Below, in pieces: positions 16,585 through 25,786 of a DNA stretch of 33,291 nt; the stretch's first letter is position 1; each line of letters begins with the position of its first letter. Source of the stretch: Ruminococcaceae bacterium UBA5905. GTDB taxonomy: Bacteria > Bacillota > Clostridia > Oscillospirales > Acutalibacteraceae. The notes under the pieces were generated by a model, which did no database searches, was not told where the DNA came from, and was given only the letters and a program-made list of their open reading frames with translations. The stretch spans positions 1-33,291 of the forward strand of contig DJEF01000032.1 in the NCBI GenBank assembly GCA_002431285.1, written 5' to 3'. The translations under genes and the position numbers were made by a program.

Positions 16585-18012
16585 ATGAAAAACACTCTGC
16601 GCGCGATGACCGCGGTTCTTCTGGCGATCGTCATGACGGCGATGATGGCCGGCTGCGGCAACAAGCAGGACCCCCAGTCCGGGGTGAACGACGATTTCTT
16701 TGCCGATGAGGAGAGCCGGGTGTCCCAGAGCACCGACTCCGACGCTACGTCCTCCTCCTCCGATTCCGGCTCGACGGCGCCCACCAGCTCGGTGCGGGCG
16801 GAGAATACCGTCAACGGCAAGAGTTGGAGTCAAGTGCTGTCCTCCATGCCCAAGGAGCTGCGGGGCACTACCGTCATCGTCGCCAACTGGAACCCGATGT
16901 CGGAATACACCGGCGCTTCGGCGGCGATCAAGGAGTTCCAGAAGCAGACCGGCATCAAGGTGGATTGGCAGACCATCCAGTATGGCATCTACACCACCCG
17001 TCTGGCGTCCATGGTGGCCTCCGGCAACGCGCCGGACGTGGCCCGTACCCGCACCCCCAACCCGGCATGGATGCAGTCTTTCCAGCCCCTTTCGGCGGCG
17101 GGCTATGACTTCACCGATGCGGCGTGGGATCAGACGCTGATGAAGGATTATACGGTCAACGGCGTCACCTACGCCACCAGCCTCAAGGGCACCCACATCG
17201 GCTCGGTGAATATGATGTTCTACAACAAGGACCTCATCAGCAAATACGACTTTGAGGACCCCTATACCCTGTGGAAGAACGGCAAGTGGACCATGAGCAA
17301 GTTCATCAGTATGTGCAAGGAGTATAAAAAGGTCTCCAACGCCAATTTCGGCTGCACCGGCGCCTATTGGGAGGGCTGGAGCCAGCTGTACGGCATCGCC
17401 GGCCCCGTGGGCTATGACGGCAATCAGTATTACAGCAATCTGTCCAACAGCACCTTCGTCACGGCGACCCAGCAGATCGCCGACTGGTATAACAAGGATA
17501 AGCTGCTGGGCTGGGGACGCGCGGAGGTGTTCGACGCCTCGGAGAGCCTGTTCTACGCCGGTGCGTCGGTGTATCTGCGGCGCAACAACTCCTATTTCGG
17601 CAATCTGAAGTCCGCCGGTACCCTCTATGCGGTTCCCATGCCGTCGGTGGATGGCCAGAGCACCTATTATCAGGGCCGGGACGAGTATGAGGCGTATGCG
17701 CTGGTCAAGGGTGCCAAGAACGCCAAGGCGGTGCCGTATTTCCTGCGGTATTTCCTGGACGGCAGCCACTACGATCTGGATTCTTTCTTCTGCAACAAGC
17801 AGAATCTGGAGGTGTACAACTGGTGCATGAGCCAGACGAACACCATCTGGTCCACCAACTATGAGAGCGCCGAGGATACCTTCGGCGACGGCAAGCAGGG
17901 TCTGCTGTCCCTGCAGGGCAGCCAGATCAAGAGCTTCCTGGACAGCAACGCCGGTATGATCGACACCCGTGTACGCAACTTCAACAATCTGGTGAAGCAG
18001 CTGCAAAAATAA
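16585..18012 (+). CDS. Extracellular solute-binding lipoprotein (sugar ABC importer)
   Basis: This 475-residue family-1 type binding protein has a lipoprotein signal ending MMAGC (Cys24 the lipidation site), then a Ser/Thr/Asp-rich tether (about 30-72), then the two-lobed binding fold beginning TTVIVANWNPM (about 95). AIKEFQKQTGIKVDW and MMFYNKDLISKYDFEDP are the family's typical segments. I chose the ATG at 16585 with AAAGGA about 10 bp upstream; the frame is open back into the preceding gene as a shadow. Aromatic-rich stretches (YWEGWSQLYG) suit stacking on sugar rings. It probably serves the permeases at 15560 and 30161. Confidence 0.9.
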   Translation: MKNTLRAMTAVLLAIVMTAMMAGCGNKQDPQSGVNDDFFADEESRVSQSTDSDATSSSSDSGSTAPTSSVRAENTVNGKSWSQVLSSMPKELRGTTVIVANWNPMSEYTGASAAIKEFQKQTGIKVDWQTIQYGIYTTRLASMVASGNAPDVARTRTPNPAWMQSFQPLSAAGYDFTDAAWDQTLMKDYTVNGVTYATSLKGTHIGSVNMMFYNKDLISKYDFEDPYTLWKNGKWTMSKFISMCKEYKKVSNANFGCTGAYWEGWSQLYGIAGPVGYDGNQYYSNLSNSTFVTATQQIADWYNKDKLLGWGRAEVFDASESLFYAGASVYLRRNNSYFGNLKSAGTLYAVPMPSVDGQSTYYQGRDEYEAYALVKGAKNAKAVPYFLRYFLDGSHYDLDSFFCNKQNLEVYNWCMSQTNTIWSTNYESAEDTFGDGKQGLLSLQGSQIKSFLDSNAGMIDTRVRNFNNLVKQLQK

Positions 18013-18024
18013 GGGAGATGTACG

Positions 18025-19704
18025 ATGAAGAACGCTGGAAATAACAACCGTTTCCGTAAAGGAACGGGTCGATTACAGGCCGTCCTCGCTCTGCTGGCGA
18101 TTCTGGCGGTGCTGCTGTCCGGCTGCGGCGGTGGGAAGAACCCCGCGGTCACTCCATCCAATAGCGACACCCCCTCCTCGGGGAACGTGTCGGACAACAG
18201 CAGCCCGACTCCCGACGACACCTCCGATCCCTCCTCCGACGTTACGTCGGTGGACGCGGTGGCATCGGGACAGTTCACCTTTGACGAGACGGTGAGCAAC
18301 GCCTCCGGCACGGTGAAGGAGGTGCTGCCCACCGGGAATACGGCGAACCTCAGCAATCCGCTGACGGGCTATGCCGACGCTCAGGCGGAGGCGCTGCGCA
18401 GCGCCATCGTGGGCACCGGCAACACCGAGAATTACTACACCATCACCGGAAAGAAATACTACGTCTCCTCCGACAAGGGGGACGACGCCAACGCCGGCAC
18501 CTCCCCCGCGGCTCCCCTCAAGACCATTGAGGCGGTGCGGGGGCTGCCCCTGAGCGAGGGGGATGCCGTGCTGTTTGAGCGGGGTTCGGTGTTCCGGCTG
18601 TATACCACCTTCCTGACGGTCAAGGGAGTCACCTACGGCTCCTACGGCACCGGCGAAAAGCCGAAATTCTACGGTTCGCCGGCGAATCTGGCGAATGCCG
18701 TCTGGGCGCCCTCTGTCAAGAGGAATGTGTGGCAGATGGACTATATCTATGCCGATTGCGGCAGCATGATCTTCGATCACGGACAGGCGGTGGGCTACCG
18801 CAAGACCGGGCTGCGCAGTTTGGAGAAAAATACGGATTTCTTCCAGGATAAATCCACCAACACCCTGTATCTCTATTGCGACAAGGGCAATCCCGCCAAG
18901 GTGTATGCGGATATCGAGATCGCCCTGCGCATGGGCATCATCGGGGTGCCCAGCGGCGTGGGCAACGTGGTGATCGACAATCTCTGTCTGAAATACGGCG
19001 GCATCATGGGAGTCAGCTGCACCTGGAACGCCTATAATGTATCCATCACCAACTGTGAGATCGGCTACATCGGCGGCGCCACCACCACCGACGGCAATTC
19101 CCGCTACGGCAACGGCATCCAATTCTGGACAGGCGCGAAAAACATCACCTGCAACCACAACTGGATCTATCAGGTGTTCGACACCGCCATCTCGTGGCAG
19201 GGCTACGGCGGGGCGGACTTCAGCTATGAGAATATCACTTTCAACGATAACCTGCTGGAGTACAACAACGCCGACTTCGAGTATTGGGACGAGGGCTCCG
19301 CGGTGCGGAACTTCACCATGGCGAACAATATCATGCGGTTCACCTCGCTGGGGTGGGGCACCCGCATCAACGACGGCGGCCCCCGGGGCATCGACGGCTG
19401 CTTTGTGGGCAACACCAAGACGATGACCGTGGACGGTCTGCGGGTGCAGAACAATATCATCGACTGCCCCGGCCGGATGATCATCAACTGGCAGATCACC
19501 GCCGCCGACATCGGCAGCCGCCTGTCGGTCTCCGGCACGAAAATTTATGTGAACGCCCGGTATCGGCAGGATGCGGAAATTTATCGGGGCTATAAGCTGA
19601 ACGACAGCGATCCCAACTCGTATTCCGTAACCACGGCGGCGGATTTTGTGGCCGTGATGCAGCGGTTTGACGCACAGGCGACGCTGGAATGGCACGAAAA
19701 CTAA
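18025..19704 (+). CDS. Lipoprotein with right-handed parallel beta-helix domain
   Basis: This 559-residue protein has a lipoprotein signal (LLSGC, Cys34) and a Ser/Pro/Asp-rich tether (about 40-80), so it is displayed on the outer face of the membrane. From ~145 on it shows the start motif of many polysaccharide-lyase-like proteins (KYYVSSDKGDDANAGTSP, then GDAVLFERGSVFR) and then repeated short strands with Asn ladders (VTITNC-, NITCNHNWIY-, ITFNDNLLEYNN-type segments), as in parallel beta-helices of the pectate-lyase/GH28 kind. No catalytic triad could be assigned, so lyase, hydrolase or glycan binding are all open. It is a clear paralog of the next gene (see there). Confidence 0.8.
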   Translation: MKNAGNNNRFRKGTGRLQAVLALLAILAVLLSGCGGGKNPAVTPSNSDTPSSGNVSDNSSPTPDDTSDPSSDVTSVDAVASGQFTFDETVSNASGTVKEVLPTGNTANLSNPLTGYADAQAEALRSAIVGTGNTENYYTITGKKYYVSSDKGDDANAGTSPAAPLKTIEAVRGLPLSEGDAVLFERGSVFRLYTTFLTVKGVTYGSYGTGEKPKFYGSPANLANAVWAPSVKRNVWQMDYIYADCGSMIFDHGQAVGYRKTGLRSLEKNTDFFQDKSTNTLYLYCDKGNPAKVYADIEIALRMGIIGVPSGVGNVVIDNLCLKYGGIMGVSCTWNAYNVSITNCEIGYIGGATTTDGNSRYGNGIQFWTGAKNITCNHNWIYQVFDTAISWQGYGGADFSYENITFNDNLLEYNNADFEYWDEGSAVRNFTMANNIMRFTSLGWGTRINDGGPRGIDGCFVGNTKTMTVDGLRVQNNIIDCPGRMIINWQITAADIGSRLSVSGTKIYVNARYRQDAEIYRGYKLNDSDPNSYSVTTAADFVAVMQRFDAQATLEWHEN

Positions 19705-19718
19705 TAGGAGTCTGCATT

Positions 19719-21074
19719 ATGATGGAACAGGTGAAGGAGCAGACCGGCGGCGCGGACGCCGCTGCTCAGGCACTGAAAGAACAGATTTTGGCGGCGCCGG
19801 ATACGGTGCGCGCCCGCCGGAACACCTACTATGTATCCCCGCGGGGAGATGATGCCAACGATGGGCTGTCCCCGGAGAGCCCCCGGCGGAGCTTTGAGGG
19901 GCTGGAGGCCCTGCCGCTGGAGGCGGGGGACGCGGTGCTGTTTGAGCGGGGCTCGATATTCCGTACGGCGCAGAAGCATATGGCGCACAGCGGTGTACAT
20001 TTCGGTGCCTACGGCATCGGCGACAAGCCCCGTATCTACGGCTCCCTCCGGGATTATGCCGACCCCGCCCTCTGGCGGCAGACGGAGGATCCCGCTGTCT
20101 GGTGCACCCCTCTGCAGCATACCCGGGCGGGTGTGGCCACCTTTAATCACGATACGCTGTTGGGGCGCTGGCGCTACACCCGGGCGGAGCTGGAGCGGGA
20201 CGGCGATTTCTACCACACCGCGGAGGAGGGGGTCTTTTACCTCTACTTCACCGGCGGCAATCCGGGGGAATATTTCGACAATATCGAGATCAGCACCACG
20301 GATGTGGCGTTCCGGGGCAGCTACATAGAGGATTTTCAGGCGGAAAACCTCCATTTCCAGTATTTCACCTTTGGTCCGTTCCATCTGGGCGAGATCGACC
20401 GGGTGGAGGTGCGGGGCTGCGTGGTAGGCTGGTGCGGCGGCAAGGTCTGCGGCTTTGATGAGCGGCGGAATGTCCCCTCCCGGTACGGCAACGCCTTTCA
20501 GGTGTGGTATTTCGGCAGCCATATCACCGTGAAAAACTGCTGGATCTATCAGCAGTTTGATGCCGCGCTGACCTTTCAGGGCTTCGGTGAGGAGGGCGCC
20601 CGGTTCGACCACATCTGCTTTGCAGATAACCTCATCGAATACTGCTGCATGAACATCGAGTTCTGGGCCGGACGGGCGACGGATAAGAGGCCGCCCCACA
20701 TCGACCACATTCTTTATAAGGGCAATCTGATCCGGTTCGCCGGATACGGCTGGGGCGGTCTCCAGCGGTGCAAAAAGGAAAATCAGGGGGCGCTGCTGGG
20801 CTGGTACAATCTCTATGAGGATCTGCACGATTTCGTGATCACGGAGAATGTGCTGGATTGCGCCGACTGCGCCCTGATCTACACCAAATCTCCCAAGGAG
20901 CAGGTAGGGCTGACGGTGACCGACAACACCTATTATCAGAAAACGCCCTCCGGTATCCATGACTATGTGGAGATCGTCAAGGGGCTGAGCTTCCGCCCCA
21001 CCGGGGCGGAGGCGCTGGAGCAGGCGGTCGCCACCTTTGACGCCCATCCCCGGCTGGTGAAATGGCTGGGATGA
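19719..21074 (+). CDS. Parallel beta-helix protein without signal peptide (paralog of the preceding gene)
   Basis: This 451-residue protein shares its whole length with the core of the gene just upstream: YYVSPRGDDANDGLSP, GDAVLFERGSIFR, GIGDKPRIYGS, NCWIYQQFDAALTFQGFG and FADNLIEY all have close counterparts there. It lacks a signal peptide or lipobox: the N-terminus is MMEQVKEQTGGADAAAQ. I chose the ATG at 19719 because ATAGGAG lies 8 bp before it; the frame is open to 19689 but that extension overlaps the previous gene and adds no signal either. A tandem duplication with different destinations (outside and cytoplasm) would suit sequential cleavage of a polymer and of imported oligomers. 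The activity is unknown. Confidence 0.8.
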   Translation: MMEQVKEQTGGADAAAQALKEQILAAPDTVRARRNTYYVSPRGDDANDGLSPESPRRSFEGLEALPLEAGDAVLFERGSIFRTAQKHMAHSGVHFGAYGIGDKPRIYGSLRDYADPALWRQTEDPAVWCTPLQHTRAGVATFNHDTLLGRWRYTRAELERDGDFYHTAEEGVFYLYFTGGNPGEYFDNIEISTTDVAFRGSYIEDFQAENLHFQYFTFGPFHLGEIDRVEVRGCVVGWCGGKVCGFDERRNVPSRYGNAFQVWYFGSHITVKNCWIYQQFDAALTFQGFGEEGARFDHICFADNLIEYCCMNIEFWAGRATDKRPPHIDHILYKGNLIRFAGYGWGGLQRCKKENQGALLGWYNLYEDLHDFVITENVLDCADCALIYTKSPKEQVGLTVTDNTYYQKTPSGIHDYVEIVKGLSFRPTGAEALEQAVATFDAHPRLVKWLG

Positions 21075-21107
21075 CCGAGCCGGTCTCGACGGTTTCAGGA
21101 GGACGGA

Positions 21108-23933
21108 ATGAAAGTGAGTAAACAAGTGGTGCGCAGCGTGGCGCTCATGGCAGCATTGGCACTGCTGATGGGGGTCGTTCCTATGGGGGCGCTGACGGCT
21201 GCGGCGGAGGAAACGGCGCAGAGCGGCACGCCGCCGGTGACGACGGCGGTCGGTGACGCCGACTATGTCGCCTATGTCGCCGCCCAGGGGGATACCCCGG
21301 CGGCCACCGCCGGGGCGGTATATGCACTGGACGGAGCCATGCTGGAGGCCGAGGCGATTTCCTTTTCGCTGGCGGTGCCGGAGAGCGCCTATTACTACGT
21401 CGGGCTGTCCTATCGGGCCCCTCAGCGGTTGATGTCCGGCGTCACTCTGGGGCTGCGGGTGGACGGCGCCTACCCGTATGAGGCGGCGTCGGCGCTGGAG
21501 TTCCCCCGGATGTGGACGAACGAGGACAGCGAGGTGCATACGGACGATGCGGGCAACGAGTTTGTCGCCCAGCAGGTGCCGTATACGGAGTATTTCTATA
21601 ACGAGGCGGTGGACGAATCCATCCAGTGCGGCGAGAAATACCGGGTATATCTGACCGCCGGCACCCATACGGTGACGCTGGAGCCGCGGGAGGACGCCAT
21701 TCAGCTGGAGTATTTTCGGTTCGCCCCGGCGGCGACACCGGCGGCCTATACCGCTCCCACCGATACGGCCCGGTATTATACGGGCGATACGGTGGTGCTG
21801 GAGGGCGAGGACGCTGCGGTGAAATCCAGCTACTATCTGGTGGGCAAAAACGACGGCGCTTCGGTGGCGGTGACCCCCCAGAGCGCTGACCGCAGCCGCA
21901 TCAACTATATCGGCGGCGGCAACTGGAAGATGGTGGGCGAGACGCTGGTGTGGGAGACCCCGGAGCTGCCAGAGGGCTATTATCAGCTGGGCTTTTCTTT
22001 CCGCCAGAGCAGCAATATCGGCGGCAAGAGCTATCGCACCCTGACGGTGGACGGAGAGATTCCCTTTGCCGAGGCGGCGCAGGTGGGCTTTCCCTACGGC
22101 GAGGACTGGCAGAAGCAATTCTTCGCCGCAGACGACGGCACCCCCTATCTGGTGTATCTCTCCGCCGGCAAGCACCGCATCGGGCTGACGGTGACGGCGG
22201 CGGATATGGCGCAGGTGCGCACGCTGCTGACCCAGGCGGTGTCCCAGCTGGGCACCCTCTATGTGGATATGACGAAAATCACCGGCGAGACGGTGGACAT
22301 CTATCGGGATTATGACCTGTTCACCCAGATCGCGGATATGGAGGAGCGGCTGCAGACCATCGCCGCCCGGTTGCAGGAGTCCGGTGAGGCGCTGCAGCGG
22401 GTGACCGGCGAAACCAGCGGTTCCAAATATGCGGTGATCCTGAATATGCGCAATACGGTGGAGCAGATGCTGAACCATCGGTATGAGGCGCACCGGTATA
22501 AGGACACCTACTATTCCAACTATTGCTCGGTGTCCTCGGTGCTGCAGGAACTGCGGGAGATGCCGCTGGATCTGGATCGGATCACCCTTAACCCGGTGGG
22601 CGCCGAGGAGCCGGTTGAAAGCAGTGGATTTTTCCGGCAGCTGGCGTTTTCCGCCCGGCGGTTTGCGGTGTCCTTCTCCAAGGATTATAACACCGTGGCC
22701 GGCGGCGACGGGGACGGACAGTCCATCACTATCTGGGTCTCCTGGGGGCGGGACCAGGCGCAGGTGCTGAATTCTCTCATCAAGCGCTCCTTTGAGCCCC
22801 AGAGCCACGTGCAGGTAAACCTGCGGCTGGCGAACGCCACGGTCATTCAGGCGATTCTGTCGGGCAACGGACCGGACTGTTTTTTGCAGATGGTACGCTC
22901 GGAGCCGGTGAACCTGGCGCTGCGCGGCGTGCTGCGGGATCTGTCGGAATTCGAGGATTGCGACGAGGTGCTGAGCCGGTTTATGCCCGGCGCCGACACC
23001 CCCTATCGGTTCAACGGCGGACTGTATGCCCTGCCGGACACCCAGAATTTCTATATGATGTTCTATCGCAAGGATATTCTGGCGGAATACGGTCTGTCGG
23101 TGCCGACCACCTGGGAGGAGCTGAATCTGGTGGCTAAGCTCCTCATGCGCAATAATATGACGGTGTATCTGCCCATCACCGCCGCCACCGATGTGGCGCA
23201 GGCGAACCTGGGTGTGGGCAGCAACAATATCTTCCCCAGTCTGCTGCTGCAAAACGGCGTGCCGCTGTATGCGGAGGACGGCAAAAAGACCAATCTGCTG
23301 TCTGCCGAGGCAATGGAAATTTTCGGCCAGTGGACCAATTATTATACCAAACTGAAATTCCCCAAGACGCTGGATTTCTATAACCGGTTCCGTACCGGTA
23401 CCACCCCGCTGGGCATCAGCTCCTACACCCTGTTTAACACCATCAAGGCGGCGGCTCCCGAGATCGAGGGGCTGTGGGGCGTGACGGCGATCCCCGGCAC
23501 CGTGCAGAGCGACGGCACCGTCTCCCATGCGGTGAGCGGCGGCGGCACCGGGTGCGTGATCCTCAAATCCTCCGATAACCCGTCGGGGGCGTGGGAATTC
23601 CTCAAATGGTGGACCTCCGCCGACACCCAGATGTCCTATTCCAACGATCTGGAATCGGTGCTGGGTCCCACCGGCCGGGTAGCAGTGGCGAACACCGAGG
23701 CGTTCCGGCAGCTTTCCTGGAGCCGGGAGGAGCAGGCAGCGATCCTCGACGCCTGGCAGAATGTGCAGGAGCTGCCGGAATATCCGGGCAGCTACTACGT
23801 CTCCCGTTCTATCTATCAGGCCTATTGGAACGTGGTGAACTCCAACAAGAATTCCAAGGATATGCTCATGCGCTTCGGCAAGGAGGCGGACGACGAGATC
23901 GACCGCAAGTGGAAGCAGTATGCCAACCGATGA
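21108..23933 (+). CDS. Large multidomain extracellular solute-binding protein
   Basis: This 941-residue exported protein has a Sec signal (1 to ~33, ending ALTAAA) but no lipobox. Residues ~50-205 and ~225-365 are two related beta-sandwich modules resembling carbohydrate-binding domains; each ends with a similar strand (KYRVYLTAGTHTVTL near 177-191 and PYLVYLSAGKHRIGL near 346-360). A helical linker follows (~366-535). From ~539 (SITIWVSWGRDQAQV) to the end is a family-1 solute-binding fold with FYMMFYRKDILAEYGLSVP and TTWEELNLVAKLL. It precedes a permease pair by 37 bp, so it is probably that importer's receptor. How it stays at the membrane is unclear: there is no lipid site, C-terminal helix or sorting signal. 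Confidence 0.85.
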   Translation: MKVSKQVVRSVALMAALALLMGVVPMGALTAAAEETAQSGTPPVTTAVGDADYVAYVAAQGDTPAATAGAVYALDGAMLEAEAISFSLAVPESAYYYVGLSYRAPQRLMSGVTLGLRVDGAYPYEAASALEFPRMWTNEDSEVHTDDAGNEFVAQQVPYTEYFYNEAVDESIQCGEKYRVYLTAGTHTVTLEPREDAIQLEYFRFAPAATPAAYTAPTDTARYYTGDTVVLEGEDAAVKSSYYLVGKNDGASVAVTPQSADRSRINYIGGGNWKMVGETLVWETPELPEGYYQLGFSFRQSSNIGGKSYRTLTVDGEIPFAEAAQVGFPYGEDWQKQFFAADDGTPYLVYLSAGKHRIGLTVTAADMAQVRTLLTQAVSQLGTLYVDMTKITGETVDIYRDYDLFTQIADMEERLQTIAARLQESGEALQRVTGETSGSKYAVILNMRNTVEQMLNHRYEAHRYKDTYYSNYCSVSSVLQELREMPLDLDRITLNPVGAEEPVESSGFFRQLAFSARRFAVSFSKDYNTVAGGDGDGQSITIWVSWGRDQAQVLNSLIKRSFEPQSHVQVNLRLANATVIQAILSGNGPDCFLQMVRSEPVNLALRGVLRDLSEFEDCDEVLSRFMPGADTPYRFNGGLYALPDTQNFYMMFYRKDILAEYGLSVPTTWEELNLVAKLLMRNNMTVYLPITAATDVAQANLGVGSNNIFPSLLLQNGVPLYAEDGKKTNLLSAEAMEIFGQWTNYYTKLKFPKTLDFYNRFRTGTTPLGISSYTLFNTIKAAAPEIEGLWGVTAIPGTVQSDGTVSHAVSGGGTGCVILKSSDNPSGAWEFLKWWTSADTQMSYSNDLESVLGPTGRVAVANTEAFRQLSWSREEQAAILDAWQNVQELPEYPGSYYVSRSIYQAYWNVVNSNKNSKDMLMRFGKEADDEIDRKWKQYANR

Positions 23934-23970
23934 CCGATCCATCTTGTAACGACAGAATGAGGCGAAGAAT

Positions 23971-24885
23971 GTGAGAAAACGCAATGCCGCCATCCGACAG
24001 GGTGCTGTGCGGGAGGACGTGATGTTCTATCTGATCCTGCTGCCCTTTTTGCTGGCTTTCTTTATCTTTAATATGCTGCCGGTGCTGGCGTCCATGGTGC
24101 TGAGCTTTTTTGACTACGACATGGTGTCCTCGCCGCTGTTCATCGGCTTCGGCAACTATATCCGGATGTTCACGGCGGATCGCACCTTCTTCAAGGTGGT
24201 GGGCACGACCCTGAAATTTGCGCTCATCGTGGGGCCGGGCGGATATCTGCTGGCGTTTCTGCTGGCGTGGATGATCAACGAGTTTCCCCGCGCCATCCGG
24301 GTGCTGCTGACCTTTGTGTTCTATGTGCCCTCGCTGGTGGGCAACGCCCTGTATATCTGGCAGGTGATGTTTTCCGGCGACAGCTATGCCTATGTGAACA
24401 ATATCCTGCTCAGTTTCGGGTTCATCACCGAACCGATCCAGTGGTTCCAGAACACCACCTATAACTTTTTCGTGATCGTGCTGGTGCAGCTGTGGATGAG
24501 CATGGGCATTTCCTTTCTGGCGAATATCTCCGGTCTGCAGAATGTGAACACAGAGCTGTATGAGGCGGGGGCGATCGACGGCATTCGCACCCGGTGGCAC
24601 GAGCTGTGGTATATCACCCTGCCGTCCATGAAGACTATTCTGCTGTTCAGCGCCGTGATGCAGATTCAGGCGGCGTTTTCCATCAGCACCCTGATCAAGA
24701 CGCTGGCGGGCTATCCCAGCGTGAACAATTCGGTGGATACGCTGGTGTCGTATATTGAGGACGTGGCGACCTCCCGCTATGAGATGGGCTATGCGGCGGC
24801 GCTGTCGGTATTCCTGTTTGCGGTGGTGATCGCTTTCCGATACGGCATCGGGGCGATTCTCAACCTCATCGGGAAAAGTGAGTAA
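23971..24885 (+). CDS. Carbohydrate ABC transporter permease (MalF type, CUT1)
   Basis: A 304-residue membrane protein with six predicted helices, beginning with a long first segment (DVMFYLILLPFLLAFFIF) and carrying the EAA loop ELYEAGAIDGIRTRWHELWYITLPSM. It forms an evident pair with the next gene (17-bp gap). The start is GTG at 23971, preceded by GAGGCGAAG. A nearby ATG at 23957 gives only five codons before a stop. It most probably transports what the 941-residue binding protein captures. Confidence 0.88.
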   Translation: MRKRNAAIRQGAVREDVMFYLILLPFLLAFFIFNMLPVLASMVLSFFDYDMVSSPLFIGFGNYIRMFTADRTFFKVVGTTLKFALIVGPGGYLLAFLLAWMINEFPRAIRVLLTFVFYVPSLVGNALYIWQVMFSGDSYAYVNNILLSFGFITEPIQWFQNTTYNFFVIVLVQLWMSMGISFLANISGLQNVNTELYEAGAIDGIRTRWHELWYITLPSMKTILLFSAVMQIQAAFSISTLIKTLAGYPSVNNSVDTLVSYIEDVATSRYEMGYAAALSVFLFAVVIAFRYGIGAILNLIGKSE

Positions 24886-24902
24886 GTGAGGAGCGGTACG
24901 AT

Positions 24903-25766
24903 TTGGCAAAGAATGCGCAATACAGGCGGTTCACCCGCTCAAAGGCAGGAAACGTCGTTTTCTTTGCGGTTCTGCTGGGCGCAGGGCTGTTTACGGTCTT
25001 TCCGCTGTTTTACTGCATATTGACCTCCCTCAAGCCGCTGGATGAGCTGCTGATTTTCCCGCCGAAATTTTACGTAATGCGCCCGACCCTGCGGAATTTC
25101 CGGGTGCTGCCGGCGCTGCTGAGCAATTTGCAGGTGCCGATCTCCCGGTATCTGTTCAACAGCCTGTTCATCTCCATCACCACCACGCTCCTGTCGGTGC
25201 TGGTGGGGTCCATGGCGGCCTTCACCCTGTCGAAATCCAGGGTCCGGGGGCGCAAGGCGATTTTCACCCTCATCCAGATGATGATGCTGTATAACGCCGT
25301 CACGCTGGCGGTGCCCCAATATCTGATCTTTTCCAAGCTGCATCTGATCGACACCTATTGGGTGTATATTTTCCCTACGCTGGCGTCGACGGTCAGCTGC
25401 TTCCTGATGAAACAGTTTATGGATGCCAGCGTAAATAACTCGCTGCTGGAGGCTGCCCGGATCGACGGCGCGGGGGTGCTGGTGATGTATGGGCGCATCG
25501 TGATGCCCATTATGAAACCGGCGCTGATGACGGTGCTGCTGTTCTCATTCCAGGCTATGTGGTCCACCCAGTCCACCGGCACCATCTTCAGCGAGGAGCT
25601 GAAAACGCTGCCGTCGGTGATGAGCTCTGTGGCGGCGGGCGGAATCGCCCGTTCCGGCAGTTCTATGGCGATCACGGTGCTGATGATGATCCCGCCGATT
25701 CTGGTGTTTTTGCTGACCCAGGGGAATGTGCTGGAGACCATGAGCAGCTCGGGCATCAAAGAATAA
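24903..25766 (+). CDS. Carbohydrate ABC transporter permease (MalG type, CUT1)
   Basis: A 287-residue permease with six helices; the first is VVFFAVLLGAGLFTVFPLFY, and LYNAVTLAVPQYLIF follows in the middle of the protein. The EAA loop is SLLEAARIDGAGVLVMYGRIVMPIM. The start codon is TTG at 24903 with GAGGAG (24889-24894) 8 bp upstream, and no better codon is near. It is the partner of the preceding MalF-type permease. No ATP-binding subunit follows, so a shared ATPase encoded elsewhere is needed. Confidence 0.88.
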   Translation: MAKNAQYRRFTRSKAGNVVFFAVLLGAGLFTVFPLFYCILTSLKPLDELLIFPPKFYVMRPTLRNFRVLPALLSNLQVPISRYLFNSLFISITTTLLSVLVGSMAAFTLSKSRVRGRKAIFTLIQMMMLYNAVTLAVPQYLIFSKLHLIDTYWVYIFPTLASTVSCFLMKQFMDASVNNSLLEAARIDGAGVLVMYGRIVMPIMKPALMTVLLFSFQAMWSTQSTGTIFSEELKTLPSVMSSVAAGGIARSGSSMAITVLMMIPPILVFLLTQGNVLETMSSSGIKE

Positions 25767-25786
25767 CAACGGGAGGGAAGATTGCT

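Noticed and set aside
19701..23993. Open frame of 1430 codons on the minus strand
   Set aside because: Antisense to the beta-helix and solute-binding genes; same composition artefact. Its length is striking but it has no recognisable domain.
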